DNA of 64,000 nucleotides from Chersky-840 sp050011815 (GCA_050011815.1 JBEKIJ010000003.1:1-64000); one strand, 5' to 3'; numbered from the stretch's first letter, positions 7,727 through 15,947 are shown. The notes: generated from the sequence alone by a model not told the origin. A program made the numbers and translations.

Positions 7727-10389
7727 GCGACGACCCGAAGCACTTCCTCGAGGGTTGTCTCACCCTCGAGTGCCTTGCGAATTCCACTCCGCCTCAGGGT
7801 CACCATGCCCTGTTCGACTGCGAGCTTGTGGATGTCATCAGCCGTCCCTCCCTCAATGATCAACCGCTCGACGTCCTCGGTGACGACGAGAAGCTCGAGG
7901 AGCGCCTTGCGTCCCCGATATCCGGTGTTGGAACATGCGGTGCAGCCCACAGCTCGATAGAGCGTGGGCTTGGATGCATCCGCGTAGACCTCGCCGGGCT
8001 TCCAGCCGGCCGCCACGATGTCGGCCTCCGTGGCGTCGAAGGGCTCGCGACAATGCACACAAAGGCGACGGGCCAGTCGCTGGGCCAGGGCTCCGGAGAT
8101 GGCCGAGGTCACCAGGTAGGGCTCGATCCCCATTTCCACGAGGCGCATCGGCGTACTGGCGGAGTTGTTCGTGTGCAATGTGGCCAACACCATGTGCCCG
8201 GTCAGGGCGGCCTCGATGGAGATCAATGCCGTCTCCCGGTCGCGGATCTCCCCGACGAGCACGATGTCGGGGTCCGAGCGAAGGATCGACCGCAACGCCG
8301 CCGCGAAGGTGAGGCCCGCCTTGATGTTCAGCTGCACCTGGCTGATGCCCTTGATGCGCAGCTCGACCGGGTCCTCCACGGTGATGATGTTCTTCTCGGG
8401 GTTGTTGAGCGCGGCCAGGGTGGCATAGAGCGTGGTGGTCTTGCCCGAGCCGGTCGGACCGGTCACGAGGATCGTCCCGTAGGGCCGGTTGAAGATGTCT
8501 TGGTAGATCTCGAGCAGCTCGGGATCGAAACCAAGGTCCTCGAAGTCCATCACGATGTTGGACTTGTCCAGGACTCGCATGACGACCTTTTCGCCGTAGA
8601 TGGTCGGAAGGGTGGCCATGCGCAGGTCGATGGGACGGCTACCGACGGTGAGCGAGAGCCGGCCGTCCTGAGGAAGGCGGTGTTCGGCGATGTTGAGGTC
8701 AGCCATGACCTTGAGACGCGTGGTCACCGCCGATGCGATCGTCCTCGGCGCCGTGGAGATGTCATGGAGGACACCGTCGATGCGGTAACGGATCCGAAGG
8801 TTCTCGCCGGTGGGCTCGACATGGATGTCCGAGGCCCGCTCGTTAAGGGCCTGGAGCACGAGCAGGTTCACATAGCGAACGATGGGCGCGTCGTCGACGA
8901 TGGCCTGGATGTTCCCGAGCCCTTCGTCGCCGATGTCCTCGAAGTCCGAGGCCGCCGCGGTGGCGACCTCGCTGGCGTCACCACCCTGGTGGTAGGCCTT
9001 GTCGATGTAGGTACTGATCTGCGACCGGGTGGCGACGACCCTGACGAAGTTGCGCCCGATGATGGTACGCAGGTCGTCCATGGCGAACACGTCGGTGGGG
9101 TTGGACGCCGCCACCACGGGGATGCCGTCACGGATGGCGATCACGAGGACGTTGTGGTGCCGTGCCGTGGCTTCGGGGAGGTGGTAGGCGGCGGCAAAGT
9201 CGATGGTCTGGATCTCGAGGTCGACGAACTCCAGGCCCATCTCCTGGGCCATTCCCCACATGAGGTCCGCCTCGGTGACAAGTCCGCGCAGGGTCAGGAT
9301 CCGGGCGATGGCCTGCCCTGACCGCTCGCGCTCCTCGAGGACGTCCTCCATGTCCTCGAGCGAGACGCGCTCGCCCTCCACCAGGACCCGAGCCAAGGGC
9401 GGGAAACCGGCCAGCCCCTCGGGGACGTCCTGGGTGTCGACGACGGCTTCGCTCTGGTTTTCGAACTCGCCGACGACCTCATCGACCAGATCCGCGGCGG
9501 CCACGACGTCTTCAACCTTCTGGACCACGGGCTCGACGGGCGTCCCGGCCTCTTCGGACCCGTCCTTCTCGGGTGAGACCGAGTCGAGGACCGCATCCGA
9601 GGCAGGCCCACCGGGAGTGGCATCGGTCTTCGTCGTGCTGTCGGCGGTGCCCGTCCCAAGGCTCGAGTCGATCGCCTGGAGCGCAGCGGCGAGGACGTCC
9701 TCGGGGCGCTGCGGCGTCACCGGCGGATCGGAGACGGCCGGCGCCGCAGATGAGGACGCCTTGGGCGTGGACGGTGCCGACGGCGTGGACGGTGCCGACG
9801 GCGTGGACGGTGTCGACGCCGTGGACGGTGCCGACGGCTTGAGCGGTGGGAGCGGCGGGGGCGAAGCGAGAGTCGGCGAGGGAGCGGGTGCCGCGGACGG
9901 AGCCGCTTTCGGCTTCGCCTCGGTCTCCGGGCGGGGTGCGCCGGACGAAGAGGGGGGCGGGGGCACCGCACGGTTGGCCGTTGTGGTGGAGCCGGTCGAT
10001 CCGACGGGCGAGATCACGGGATCGGGAGCTTTGGTCCCACTCGTTGCCGACGTGCGCTTGTCGGTCCCGTTGGGTGCCTCCCCGTAGACGCGCACCAGAC
10101 AGGAATCGATCTGCTCACCACTGGCCACCACGGCGACGAACTCCCGGCCGATCACCGCACGGAGGTCGTCCATGGCGACGACGTCGGCGGGGTTGGACAT
10201 CGCCACCACGGGCGCGCCGAACTTGCGGCCTATCGGAACGACGTGATGCTTCCGGGCCACCCCGACGGGAATGACCGAAGAAGCACTGGCATCCAGATTG
10301 AACCGTTCCAGGTCTACAAACTCGAGGTGGTGTTCGTCCGCGAGCATCCGGACGGCATCCACGTTGCTCATGCTGTGATGCATCGGCAT
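7723..10389 (-). CDS. pilB: PilB-type pilus extension ATPase with two N-terminal MshEN-like domains
   Basis: 888 residues from the chosen ATG. A first MshEN-like domain (about 7-101) is followed by a 220-residue Pro/Ser/Ala/Thr-rich linker, a second MshEN-like domain (about 330-468) and the GspE/PilB ATPase (about 500-888). Walker A is GPTGSGKTT (644-652), Walker B is IVLVGEIRD, the His box is HMVLATLHT, and there is a zinc tetracysteine CVHC...CTAC (777/780 and 816/819). PilB hexamers drive pilin polymerisation. The frame stays open upstream to 10527, but residues before this ATG do not look like PilB; no clear ribosome site separates the ATGs at 10389, 10383 and 10371, so the start is uncertain. 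The 3' end overlaps pilT by ATGA. Confidence 0.9.
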   Translation of the reverse strand: MPMHHSMSNVDAVRMLADEHHLEFVDLERFNLDASASSVIPVGVARKHHVVPIGRKFGAPVVAMSNPADVVAMDDLRAVIGREFVAVVASGEQIDSCLVRVYGEAPNGTDKRTSATSGTKAPDPVISPVGSTGSTTTANRAVPPPPSSSGAPRPETEAKPKAAPSAAPAPSPTLASPPPLPPLKPSAPSTASTPSTPSAPSTPSAPSTPKASSSAAPAVSDPPVTPQRPEDVLAAALQAIDSSLGTGTADSTTKTDATPGGPASDAVLDSVSPEKDGSEEAGTPVEPVVQKVEDVVAAADLVDEVVGEFENQSEAVVDTQDVPEGLAGFPPLARVLVEGERVSLEDMEDVLEERERSGQAIARILTLRGLVTEADLMWGMAQEMGLEFVDLEIQTIDFAAAYHLPEATARHHNVLVIAIRDGIPVVAASNPTDVFAMDDLRTIIGRNFVRVVATRSQISTYIDKAYHQGGDASEVATAAASDFEDIGDEGLGNIQAIVDDAPIVRYVNLLVLQALNERASDIHVEPTGENLRIRYRIDGVLHDISTAPRTIASAVTTRLKVMADLNIAEHRLPQDGRLSLTVGSRPIDLRMATLPTIYGEKVVMRVLDKSNIVMDFEDLGFDPELLEIYQDIFNRPYGTILVTGPTGSGKTTTLYATLAALNNPEKNIITVEDPVELRIKGISQVQLNIKAGLTFAAALRSILRSDPDIVLVGEIRDRETALISIEAALTGHMVLATLHTNNSASTPMRLVEMGIEPYLVTSAISGALAQRLARRLCVHCREPFDATEADIVAAGWKPGEVYADASKPTLYRAVGCTACSNTGYRGRKALLELLVVTEDVERLIIEGGTADDIHKLAVEQGMVTLRRSGIRKALEGETTLEEVLRVVA
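9764..9835. repeat. 18-bp tandem repeat, four copies, in the pilB linker
   Basis: Four near-identical copies of GGCGTGGACGGTGCCGAC lie head to tail (copy three has a T for C, copy four a C for G). On the minus strand they encode the Ser-Thr/Ala-Pro repeat in the long linker between the two MshEN-like domains. Each unit is six codons and keeps the frame. Confidence 0.92.
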
Positions 10390-10529
10390 GTGGCGAGCCC
10401 GGATTGAACGCCCTCGGTGGCAATGGGCTCCCCACTGTGCACAACGGGGCCCCGGGGACGTCCGTGCTAGCGTGACCGCCTTGTGAATGAGCCCGGACCT
10501 CGTGGCCTTTCCCCTGGTCAGAGGCACAA
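10390..10529. promoter_or_regulatory. Divergent intergenic region between pilB and the pilD-like gene
   Basis: About 140 bases separate the likely pilB start (minus strand) from the pilD-like start (plus strand). Promoters for both the main pilus row and pilD should lie here by position. I cannot point to convincing -35/-10 boxes on either strand, and the exact limits depend on both uncertain starts. Confidence 0.4.
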
Positions 10530-11342
10530 TTGCTAGCCCGGATCTTGGGGGCGGCCGCTCCCGCCGGCGCCCGGGGTTACACCACCTTCGTGGCTGCGGT
10601 GTTCGGCCTCGTGATCGGATCCTTTCTCAACGTCGTCGTCTACCGGGTCCCACGCCGCCTGTCCGTGGTACGACCAGGCTCGTTCTGCCCGGCCTGCGGC
10701 ACACCGATCCGGTCCTCGGACAACCTGCCGGTCATCTCCTGGATCGTCCTGCGGGCCAAGTGCCGCCAGTGCGGAGAGCCGATCTCGGCCCGGTACCCCG
10801 CCGTCGAGCTCGCCACGGGGGCGCTGTTCGGGGCCCTGGCTTGGGTTCTCGGAGCCCACTGGGCGGTCCCGGGCATGTGTGTCTTCGGCGCCACCAGCCT
10901 GGCGCTGGCGGTGATCGAGCTCGACGGGCTCCGCCCCCCCGCGGCCGTGTCGCTCGTCGGAACCGGCGTGGGGGCGGTATTGCTCGGCGCCGCCGCGGTG
11001 GCCGATCGGCGGTGGTGGCACCTCGGTGGCATGCTCATCGGGATCGCAGCCGGCGCCGTGGCGCTGTGGGCGGGGACGCGGGTATCGCGCCGCCAGGGAG
11101 CCGGAATCGGACTTTGGAGCTTGATCCCCTACGGGGCGGTCCTGGGATGGGTCGGGACCGTCGGCGCCATCGTCGGCGCGGTCACGTCGGCGGTCGGTCT
11201 CGTTGGCTTGTCGGTGTTCCTCACGATGCGCACGGGCCGTGAAGGCGCACCTCGAATGGTCCCGGTGGCGTTGGCCGCCGCTCTCGGGAGCCTCGCCGCG
11301 GTCATCGGCGCCTTCGCGGCGGGGAAGATGATCGGAACCTGA
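10530..11342 (+). CDS. PilD-like prepilin peptidase family protein with degenerate catalytic motifs
   Basis: A 270-residue polytopic protein. The N-terminus is typical of the bifunctional prepilin peptidase/N-methylase: FGLVIGSFLNVVVYRVPRR, then a zinc-type tetracysteine (CPAC at 53/56, CRQC at 78/81) and the conserved ISARYPAVELATG. The aspartic-protease half is abnormal. The first active-site motif (IDxD...LPD in the family) reads IELDGLRPP, with Glu130 in place of the catalytic Asp. The second motif (GxGDxK) reads GAGIGLWS at 190-197, with no Asp. Either the protein works in an altered way or it is an inactive homologue. The start is a TTG after CAGAGG; a GTG at 10590 is an alternative. 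It is divergent from pilB. Confidence 0.8.
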   Translation: MLARILGAAAPAGARGYTTFVAAVFGLVIGSFLNVVVYRVPRRLSVVRPGSFCPACGTPIRSSDNLPVISWIVLRAKCRQCGEPISARYPAVELATGALFGALAWVLGAHWAVPGMCVFGATSLALAVIELDGLRPPAAVSLVGTGVGAVLLGAAAVADRRWWHLGGMLIGIAAGAVALWAGTRVSRRQGAGIGLWSLIPYGAVLGWVGTVGAIVGAVTSAVGLVGLSVFLTMRTGREGAPRMVPVALAAALGSLAAVIGAFAAGKMIGT

Positions 11343-11343
11343 G

Positions 11344-11362
11344 GAGCCCGAGGGGCGGCTCC
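11344..11362. terminator. Hairpin between the convergent pilD-like gene and the second pilT
   Basis: GGAGCC and GGCTCC pair around an eight-base loop directly after the pilD-like stop. The gene on the other strand ends at 11382, so a two-way terminator is plausible. The stem is short and has no T tract. Confidence 0.4.
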
Positions 11363-11381
11363 CTCCTCGGCGCCGGAGCGG

Positions 11382-12503
11382 TCAGGACGCCGCCGCGTTC
11401 GACACGAATCCGCGGCCTGTGGACACGATCCCCATCCGCTCGAGCCGCACCTTGAGGTCATGCGGGTTCGATGCGGCATTCATGGCCTCGCGCAGGTCGA
11501 TCACCTCGTCGCGCAGCAGTTCCGCCAGCGACTGGTCGAACGTCTGCATCCCGTAGTACTCGCCCTCCGCCATGATCTCGTTGATGTCCGAGGTCTGGAC
11601 GGGATCCAGGATGGCCTGTTGAATCCGTCCGTTCACCACCATGATCTCGAGCGCAGGGACACGTCCCTTGCCGTCGGCTCGCGGAATGAGCCGTTGACAG
11701 ATCGTCCCCGTCAGGGCACCGGCCAGGCTCACTCTCACCTGCCCTTGCTGGTGGGGTGGGAAGAAGTCCACGATCCGGTTCACCGTCTCGGTGGCCGTCG
11801 TGGTGTGGAGGGTGGAGAACACCAGGTGACCGGTCTCCGCCGCGGTGAGCGCGGTGTGGACGGTCTCGGGATCACGCATCTCACCCACGAGGATCACGTC
11901 CGGGTCCTGGCGGAGGATCGTCCGCATGGCAGAGCTGAAGCTCTCGGTGTCGAAGCCGACCTCGCGTTGGTCGATGGCGGCCAGATCGTCCCGGTGGAGA
12001 TACTCGATGGGATCCTCGATGGTGATGACGTGACAGGAACGCACGTGATTGATGTGGTCCACCATCGCCGCCAGCGTCGTGGTCTTGCCCGAGCCCGTCG
12101 GGCCCGTCACGAGGACGAGCCCACGGTGATGCTCGCTCAGCCGACGGACGACGTCGGGTAGGCGGAGGTCCTCGAAGGTCGCCGCGTTGGTCTGGACCCG
12201 GCGCATGGCGAGGGCCACCGACGAACGCTGGTAGAACGCGTTGGTACGGAATCTCCCGAGACCGGGGACGGCGTACGCGAAGTCGGCTTCGCGCTTCTCT
12301 TCGAATGTCTCGAAGATCTTCGGCGGCATGATCTCGCGAGCCAAGGCGAAGGTGTCCTCGTCGGTGAACTCCGCTTCGCCATCAAGAGTGCGCAGAAGCC
12401 CGTCGACGCGGACGCGCGGAGGTGCACCCGCCTTGATGTGCATGTCCGAGCCGTCGAGATCGGCCAGGATGCGGAGCAGTCGGTTGAGGTCGTCGCCGTT
12501 CAT
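11382..12503 (-). CDS. pilT: PilT-type retraction ATPase (standard length, second copy)
   Basis: A 373-residue PilT/PilU family ATPase. Landmarks in order: PAS-like N-domain with DMHIKAGAPPRVRVDG (20-35), FRTNAFYQR, Walker A GPTGSGKTT (134-142), Asp box ITIEDPIEYLH, Walker B VILVGEMRD and the His box TGHLVFSTLHT. It is the canonical single-domain form, in contrast to the 565-residue PilT at 6029. Hexamers at the base of the pilus depolymerise pilin. It is transcribed alone, toward the pilD-like gene, from the 228-bp gap at 12504-12731. Its role may be that of PilU or of a second, differently regulated motor. Confidence 0.93.
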   Translation of the reverse strand: MNGDDLNRLLRILADLDGSDMHIKAGAPPRVRVDGLLRTLDGEAEFTDEDTFALAREIMPPKIFETFEEKREADFAYAVPGLGRFRTNAFYQRSSVALAMRRVQTNAATFEDLRLPDVVRRLSEHHRGLVLVTGPTGSGKTTTLAAMVDHINHVRSCHVITIEDPIEYLHRDDLAAIDQREVGFDTESFSSAMRTILRQDPDVILVGEMRDPETVHTALTAAETGHLVFSTLHTTTATETVNRIVDFFPPHQQGQVRVSLAGALTGTICQRLIPRADGKGRVPALEIMVVNGRIQQAILDPVQTSDINEIMAEGEYYGMQTFDQSLAELLRDEVIDLREAMNAASNPHDLKVRLERMGIVSTGRGFVSNAAAS

Positions 12504-12731
12504 GAAGGCCTCAGTCTAAACGAATGCCCTCCCTACTCCAACTGTTTTCGTGGCGAATTCAGCGCTCTTCGTGACGAGGAATGCACGAAACGAGGGTGCG
12601 GTATGGGACTTTCGACCCACCTCGGCCTCTCGACTCCGGGGGTCGTTGACCTCGGGCCGCGCACGCGTCAAGGTCTTGAACAGAGATCCGGGTCTATGGG
12701 CGCGGGGACACGAGGCGATGCGGATGCCGAG
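12504..12731. promoter_or_regulatory. Divergent gap between the second pilT and a PH-like membrane protein
   Basis: 228 bases with starts of genes on either side reading outward. A dyad TTCGTG-N10-CACGAA lies at 12568-12589 and could be an operator or chance. No RNA element was recognised. The plus-strand gene might start further upstream at an in-frame ATG near 12696. Confidence 0.3.
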
Positions 12732-13226
12732 ATGACGATGAACGAGCCGGAAACCCACGACGCATCTCCACCGACGCTGTACAGGGACCCTCTCGTGCTC
12801 TCGGACTGCTACCTGCTCACCGCCGAAAGCGGGGGGAACGTCGCTGTGCCCGGCCTGACGGTCGTCCTCGACAGGTCGGGGCTGACGGTGCGAAAGCCCG
12901 ACGGCGACATCGGCGCCGTGGTGGCGTGGGCTGACATCTCGGGACTGGTCGCCAGCGAGAGGATGCGCACCCCGGCCGGCCACCCGGGCGTCATCGTCGA
13001 GGCGGTGACACCTTCTCGGACGCACCGTTTCGTCGTCCCGAGCGACAACCCCGAAGGGCTCGAATACGAGGTCGGCCAGCTCGCCGGGGCCGCCATCGCC
13101 GAGAGTCCGGCGCCGGCTCCCGGCCGCAAGCCACGATCGGGGGTGCTGGTGGGGGCCTGCGCCGTGCTCGGAATCCTCATAATCGCGCTGGGTGTCCTGG
13201 TAGCGACCGGCACCGTGAAATTCTGA
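12732..13226 (+). CDS. Single-pass membrane protein with a PH-like N-terminal domain, function unknown
   Basis: 164 residues. The first 120 form an all-beta pattern (YRDPLVLSDCYLLTAESG, then LTVVLDRSGLTVRKPDGD and VVAWADISGLVASERM) reminiscent of small PH-like or GRAM-like domains that end in a membrane anchor. A short Pro/Arg-rich linker leads to one C-terminal membrane segment (about 138-160). The order (soluble domain in the cytoplasm, anchor at the end) suggests a tail-anchored protein. No catalytic motif is visible. The start at 12732 (ATG) follows a weak GAG; an upstream start is possible. It lies downstream of the pilus locus, but nothing ties it to pili. Confidence 0.65.
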   Translation: MTMNEPETHDASPPTLYRDPLVLSDCYLLTAESGGNVAVPGLTVVLDRSGLTVRKPDGDIGAVVAWADISGLVASERMRTPAGHPGVIVEAVTPSRTHRFVVPSDNPEGLEYEVGQLAGAAIAESPAPAPGRKPRSGVLVGACAVLGILIIALGVLVATGTVKF

Positions 13227-13337
13227 CGACCCATGACACCCGACGAAGGGTGGTGGCCCAGCCACGGCCCTGCGATCGTCACACAATCGCAATACCGTTG
13301 AGGGTTGATCGTCGCGCTTTTGGGCGATGATCCACGC

Positions 13338-13634
13338 ATGGAACCGCTCGTCCTGGAGTCCTGTCACAGCACCTGGCTCTTTGATACCGAACGGATGCGC
13401 TTCCGGCGCGTCCTGAAGGGCCTGGATCTGGATAGCCACCCTGCCTCCACCGGTTGGCGCCCCTACTTCGGGCTCGACATCGACCCGGTGTCGGAGTCCT
13501 TCGTCGTTCTTCTGAATCCCGAAGGGACTCGTTTGCTGAGGTCGTGGCGTCATGTCCAGCACTGCGCGCAGTGCGGCGGGGAGGCCACCGGCGAGCTGTC
13601 TCTCGACGACCTGCGCAGCGCGGCTCGGGCCTGA
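13338..13634 (+). CDS. Small protein of unknown function
   Basis: 98 residues from the ATG at 13338; the frame opens slightly earlier at 13305. The sequence has a compact alpha/beta look: LVLESCHSTWLFDTERMRF, then RPYFGLDIDPVSESFVVLLN, a CAQC pair near the end and an acidic/basic tail. The N-terminal part reads like a small DUF in which a histidine and a cysteine (SCHSTW) are adjacent. No family was recognised. Codon use and length-wide GC3 bias support real coding. It stands alone between 110-base and 248-base gaps. Confidence 0.6.
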   Translation: MEPLVLESCHSTWLFDTERMRFRRVLKGLDLDSHPASTGWRPYFGLDIDPVSESFVVLLNPEGTRLLRSWRHVQHCAQCGGEATGELSLDDLRSAARA

Positions 13635-13882
13635 CGACAGCCTCGGCCGAGCCGCCCCGCGGGGCTCGGACGTCGCTCCCGCCGGGATGCGCACCGGGGG
13701 CGGGTGTTCAGGATTACAAACGCTCGATATTCGGACTTTCCGCGCCGTGGTCGGCTGACTACGCTGCGTTCCTGGCTTGCGTGCGGTCCGGCAGGCCCGC
13801 CGGTGGCCGTCGAGGCGAATGACTCTGGGGCCTCGAACCGCCGTGGCGCAGTGCATGGGTCACCAGGGGGAAGAGCCCGGGC

Positions 13883-15319
13883 ATGACAATGGAGAGCGGT
13901 CGACACGAAGGCGATCGGTCGTCGGGTGACCTCGCCCGCTCGGGGCCCGCGTCGTCGGCCAAGCTGTGGCACGAGATCCTCGAGCGACTCGTCGAGGTCG
14001 AGGAGGACCAGGCCAGGATGGCCCGAGCCGTCGACGACCTCGGCCTCATGGTCCAAGACGCCCTGGCCGCCGAAGCGCAGGAGAAGCTCCAGAGCCACAA
14101 TGCGGCGGAGAGCTCGGACCGGCCTCTTCCTCGGCAGGAAGTTCCCCCTCTGGCATTCAAGGACTCGGCCTGTCCTGCCGAAAGTGACATGACGGGCGTC
14201 GTGGGCTCGGCGCAACGTGAATGGAGCGGAGCAACAGAGGTGTCAGAACCAGCGGTGGAAGCAGGGGTCACCGAGCCGGTCTTTTACGTTCCTTCCTTCG
14301 ACGGGGAGGTTCTTCCCGCCACGTCGGTGGCGGAACTCACCGCCAGCGCGCTCGATGCGGTGCTCGTCTCCGAGTTCGGCCCGGCCACGCCGCCCGCCGC
14401 GGCGACGGTCCTTCCTCCCGATGCCCCCAGCGTGTCTGCACCCGACCATGGCGCCGTCATGGCTGACGCCGACACCCGCCGGCACCAGGAGCCCGTCTTC
14501 GAGCGCGTGTCGATCGACACGGCGTCGCCTCCCGGCCCGACCCTCGAGCACCGCAAGGTCCTCGACATCTTGCTCGGCACCCACCGTTCCGCAGAGCTCG
14601 CGCCGTCGGACGCCGACGCCTCGTCCACCTCCGGCGCCACCGTCTCGAATACCGCGCCGCCGCCCGTGGCGCCGACCCGCGAGTCGACCATGGTCATGGC
14701 GTCTCCACCGCCACCGCCACCGCCACCGCCACCGCCACCGCCTCCGCCACCACCACCGCCGCCGGTCTTCACCGCCGAGGAGCCCTCGCCGGTCTTTGCC
14801 GACGTGGCGCCCCCCTCGAATCCGATGTTCAGCGCGGCGCCCGACGTGGTGAGCGCGGAGCCAGAACTTTCGGTGGACCGGGCCGTCCCGACCGAAGCAC
14901 CCCCGGCACCGCCGGCGCCGGTGTTCGTCGCCCAGGATCCCCCGCAGTTCGTGTCACCGCCGCCGCCACCGGCGCCCATGACCCAGACGGGACCGGTCGG
15001 GTTCTCCTTCAGCGAGGCTCCCGACACGGGCCTTGCGTCGCCGTCGTCGTTGCCCACGGCCGCGATCTCCGCGGAGACCGCGGTCCACGTCAACGGGTCC
15101 GATCCGTTGGCCGCGTCGGAGCCCATCGAGGACGAGCCGGTCTTCACGTCCGACCCCGCACACCAGTTCGACTCGGCCGCCTCGATGGCGACAGAGATCC
15201 TGTCGGCCGCGCCCGAGGCCGTCGTGACTGAGGCTCCCCCGGGGGCGGAATCCGAGCTCATCAGCAAGGACATGACCCTGATCGCCCGGGACCGCAGGAA
15301 GCGGTTCCGGCTCCGCTGA
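13883..15319 (+). CDS. Large low-complexity polyproline protein with a coiled-coil N-terminus
   Basis: 478 residues and mostly disordered. Residues about 25-75 form an amphipathic helix rich in Glu/Leu/Ala (LWHEILERLVEVEEDQARMA), likely a coiled coil. Then come acidic Pro/Ala/Val-rich stretches with repeated E-P-V-F motifs, a short ordered patch EHRKVLDILLGTHRSAEL, a run of 20 prolines at 275-294, more Pro/Ala-rich repeats and a strongly basic end RDRRKRFRLR. No membrane segment or signal peptide is evident. Such proteins can act as scaffolds or polar organisers, but no function can be assigned. It follows the pilus region without being joined to it. Start ATG at 13883. Confidence 0.75.
   Translation: MTMESGRHEGDRSSGDLARSGPASSAKLWHEILERLVEVEEDQARMARAVDDLGLMVQDALAAEAQEKLQSHNAAESSDRPLPRQEVPPLAFKDSACPAESDMTGVVGSAQREWSGATEVSEPAVEAGVTEPVFYVPSFDGEVLPATSVAELTASALDAVLVSEFGPATPPAAATVLPPDAPSVSAPDHGAVMADADTRRHQEPVFERVSIDTASPPGPTLEHRKVLDILLGTHRSAELAPSDADASSTSGATVSNTAPPPVAPTRESTMVMASPPPPPPPPPPPPPPPPPPPPVFTAEEPSPVFADVAPPSNPMFSAAPDVVSAEPELSVDRAVPTEAPPAPPAPVFVAQDPPQFVSPPPPPAPMTQTGPVGFSFSEAPDTGLASPSSLPTAAISAETAVHVNGSDPLAASEPIEDEPVFTSDPAHQFDSAASMATEILSAAPEAVVTEAPPGAESELISKDMTLIARDRRKRFRLR
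14705..14764. repeat. CCACCG microsatellite encoding 20 prolines
   Basis: Sixty bases made of CCA and CCG proline codons, mostly alternating as a six-base unit and becoming irregular toward the 3' end. It lies in frame inside the polyproline protein. Slippage by whole units would change tract length without a frameshift. Confidence 0.9.
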
Positions 15320-15342
15320 CGGCGCGTCCGTCCGCCGGTCCG

Positions 15343-15359
15343 CGCTGACTGGCTCAGCG
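15343..15359. terminator. Short hairpin between convergent genes
   Basis: CGCTGA and TCAGCG pair around CTGGC in the 63-base gap between the polyproline gene and moaC, which converge. Six pairs only; a weak two-way terminator candidate. Confidence 0.35.
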
Positions 15360-15382
15360 GGCCTGACCAACGACGAGATCGC

Positions 15383-15865
15383 TTAGAGCGCCGGCCTCCG
15401 CCAGGTGCCGACGCTGCCGCCGGTCTTCTCCCACAGCGCCAACTCCCCGACGCTCATGGAACGGTCCGACGACTTGCACATGTCGTAGATCGTCAGGGCC
15501 GCCACCGTGCACGCCGTCAGGGCCTCCATCTCGACCCCGGTGCGGTCCACGGTTTCTACCTGGGCCTCGACCTCCACGAAATTGTCGCCGATCGTGAAAT
15601 TGACGTGGATGCCGCCCACCAGCAGCGGGCGACACATCGGGATGAGATCCGGCGTCTTCTTGGCGGCCTGAATACCGGCGATCCGAGCTGCCCCCAGCAC
15701 ATCACCCTTGGTGATGGCGTTGCTCGCCACCTTGGCCGTGGTCTCGGGAGCCATCATGACCTTGCAGCGGGCGAGCGCCCGCCGGTGGGTCGGCTCCTTG
15801 GGTGTCACGTCGACCATGCGGGCACCGCCGAGGGGATCGAGGTGCGTCAGGCTGCGGTCGACCAC
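15383..15865 (-). CDS. moaC: Cyclic pyranopterin monophosphate synthase MoaC (with an active-site substitution)
   Basis: 160 residues, the normal MoaC length, starting at a GTG with the family's LTHLD...ARMVDV opening. MoaC converts the MoaA product to cyclic pyranopterin monophosphate, the second step of molybdenum cofactor synthesis. The conserved TGVEMEALTACTVAALTIYD and MCKSS segments are intact. The usual LIPLCHPL reads LIPMCRPLL: Arg79 replaces a histidine that I recall as an active-site residue in the Escherichia coli and Staphylococcus aureus enzymes. The codon is CGC, one base from CAC. No other moa gene is in the window, so the gene is an orphan here. Confidence 0.9.
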   Translation of the reverse strand: MVDRSLTHLDPLGGARMVDVTPKEPTHRRALARCKVMMAPETTAKVASNAITKGDVLGAARIAGIQAAKKTPDLIPMCRPLLVGGIHVNFTIGDNFVEVEAQVETVDRTGVEMEALTACTVAALTIYDMCKSSDRSMSVGELALWEKTGGSVGTWRRPAL

Positions 15866-15947
15866 GGCGCGAAGTCTATGTCACCAGGACCTTCCTGGTC
15901 CCCGACCGACGCCCGGAGAGCGGCAATGTGCGCCGCGAACGGTAGAC

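Noticed and set aside
10390..10527. Longer PilB starting at 10527
   Set aside because: The extra 46 residues are Arg/His/Gly-rich, unlike PilB, and the frame would run through the divergent promoter region to the start of the pilD-like gene.
13635..13882. Possible cyclic di-GMP riboswitch or other RNA leader near the pilus locus
   Set aside because: I looked for the GEMM core and for T-box-like, cobalamin-like and other common patterns and found no convincing match; only GC-rich short stems.
14705..14764. CCACCG repeat as a CRISPR-like or mobile repeat
   Set aside because: Unit is six bases with no spacers and in frame; it is a coding microsatellite. No CRISPR array, insertion sequence, attachment site or tRNA gene was found in the window.
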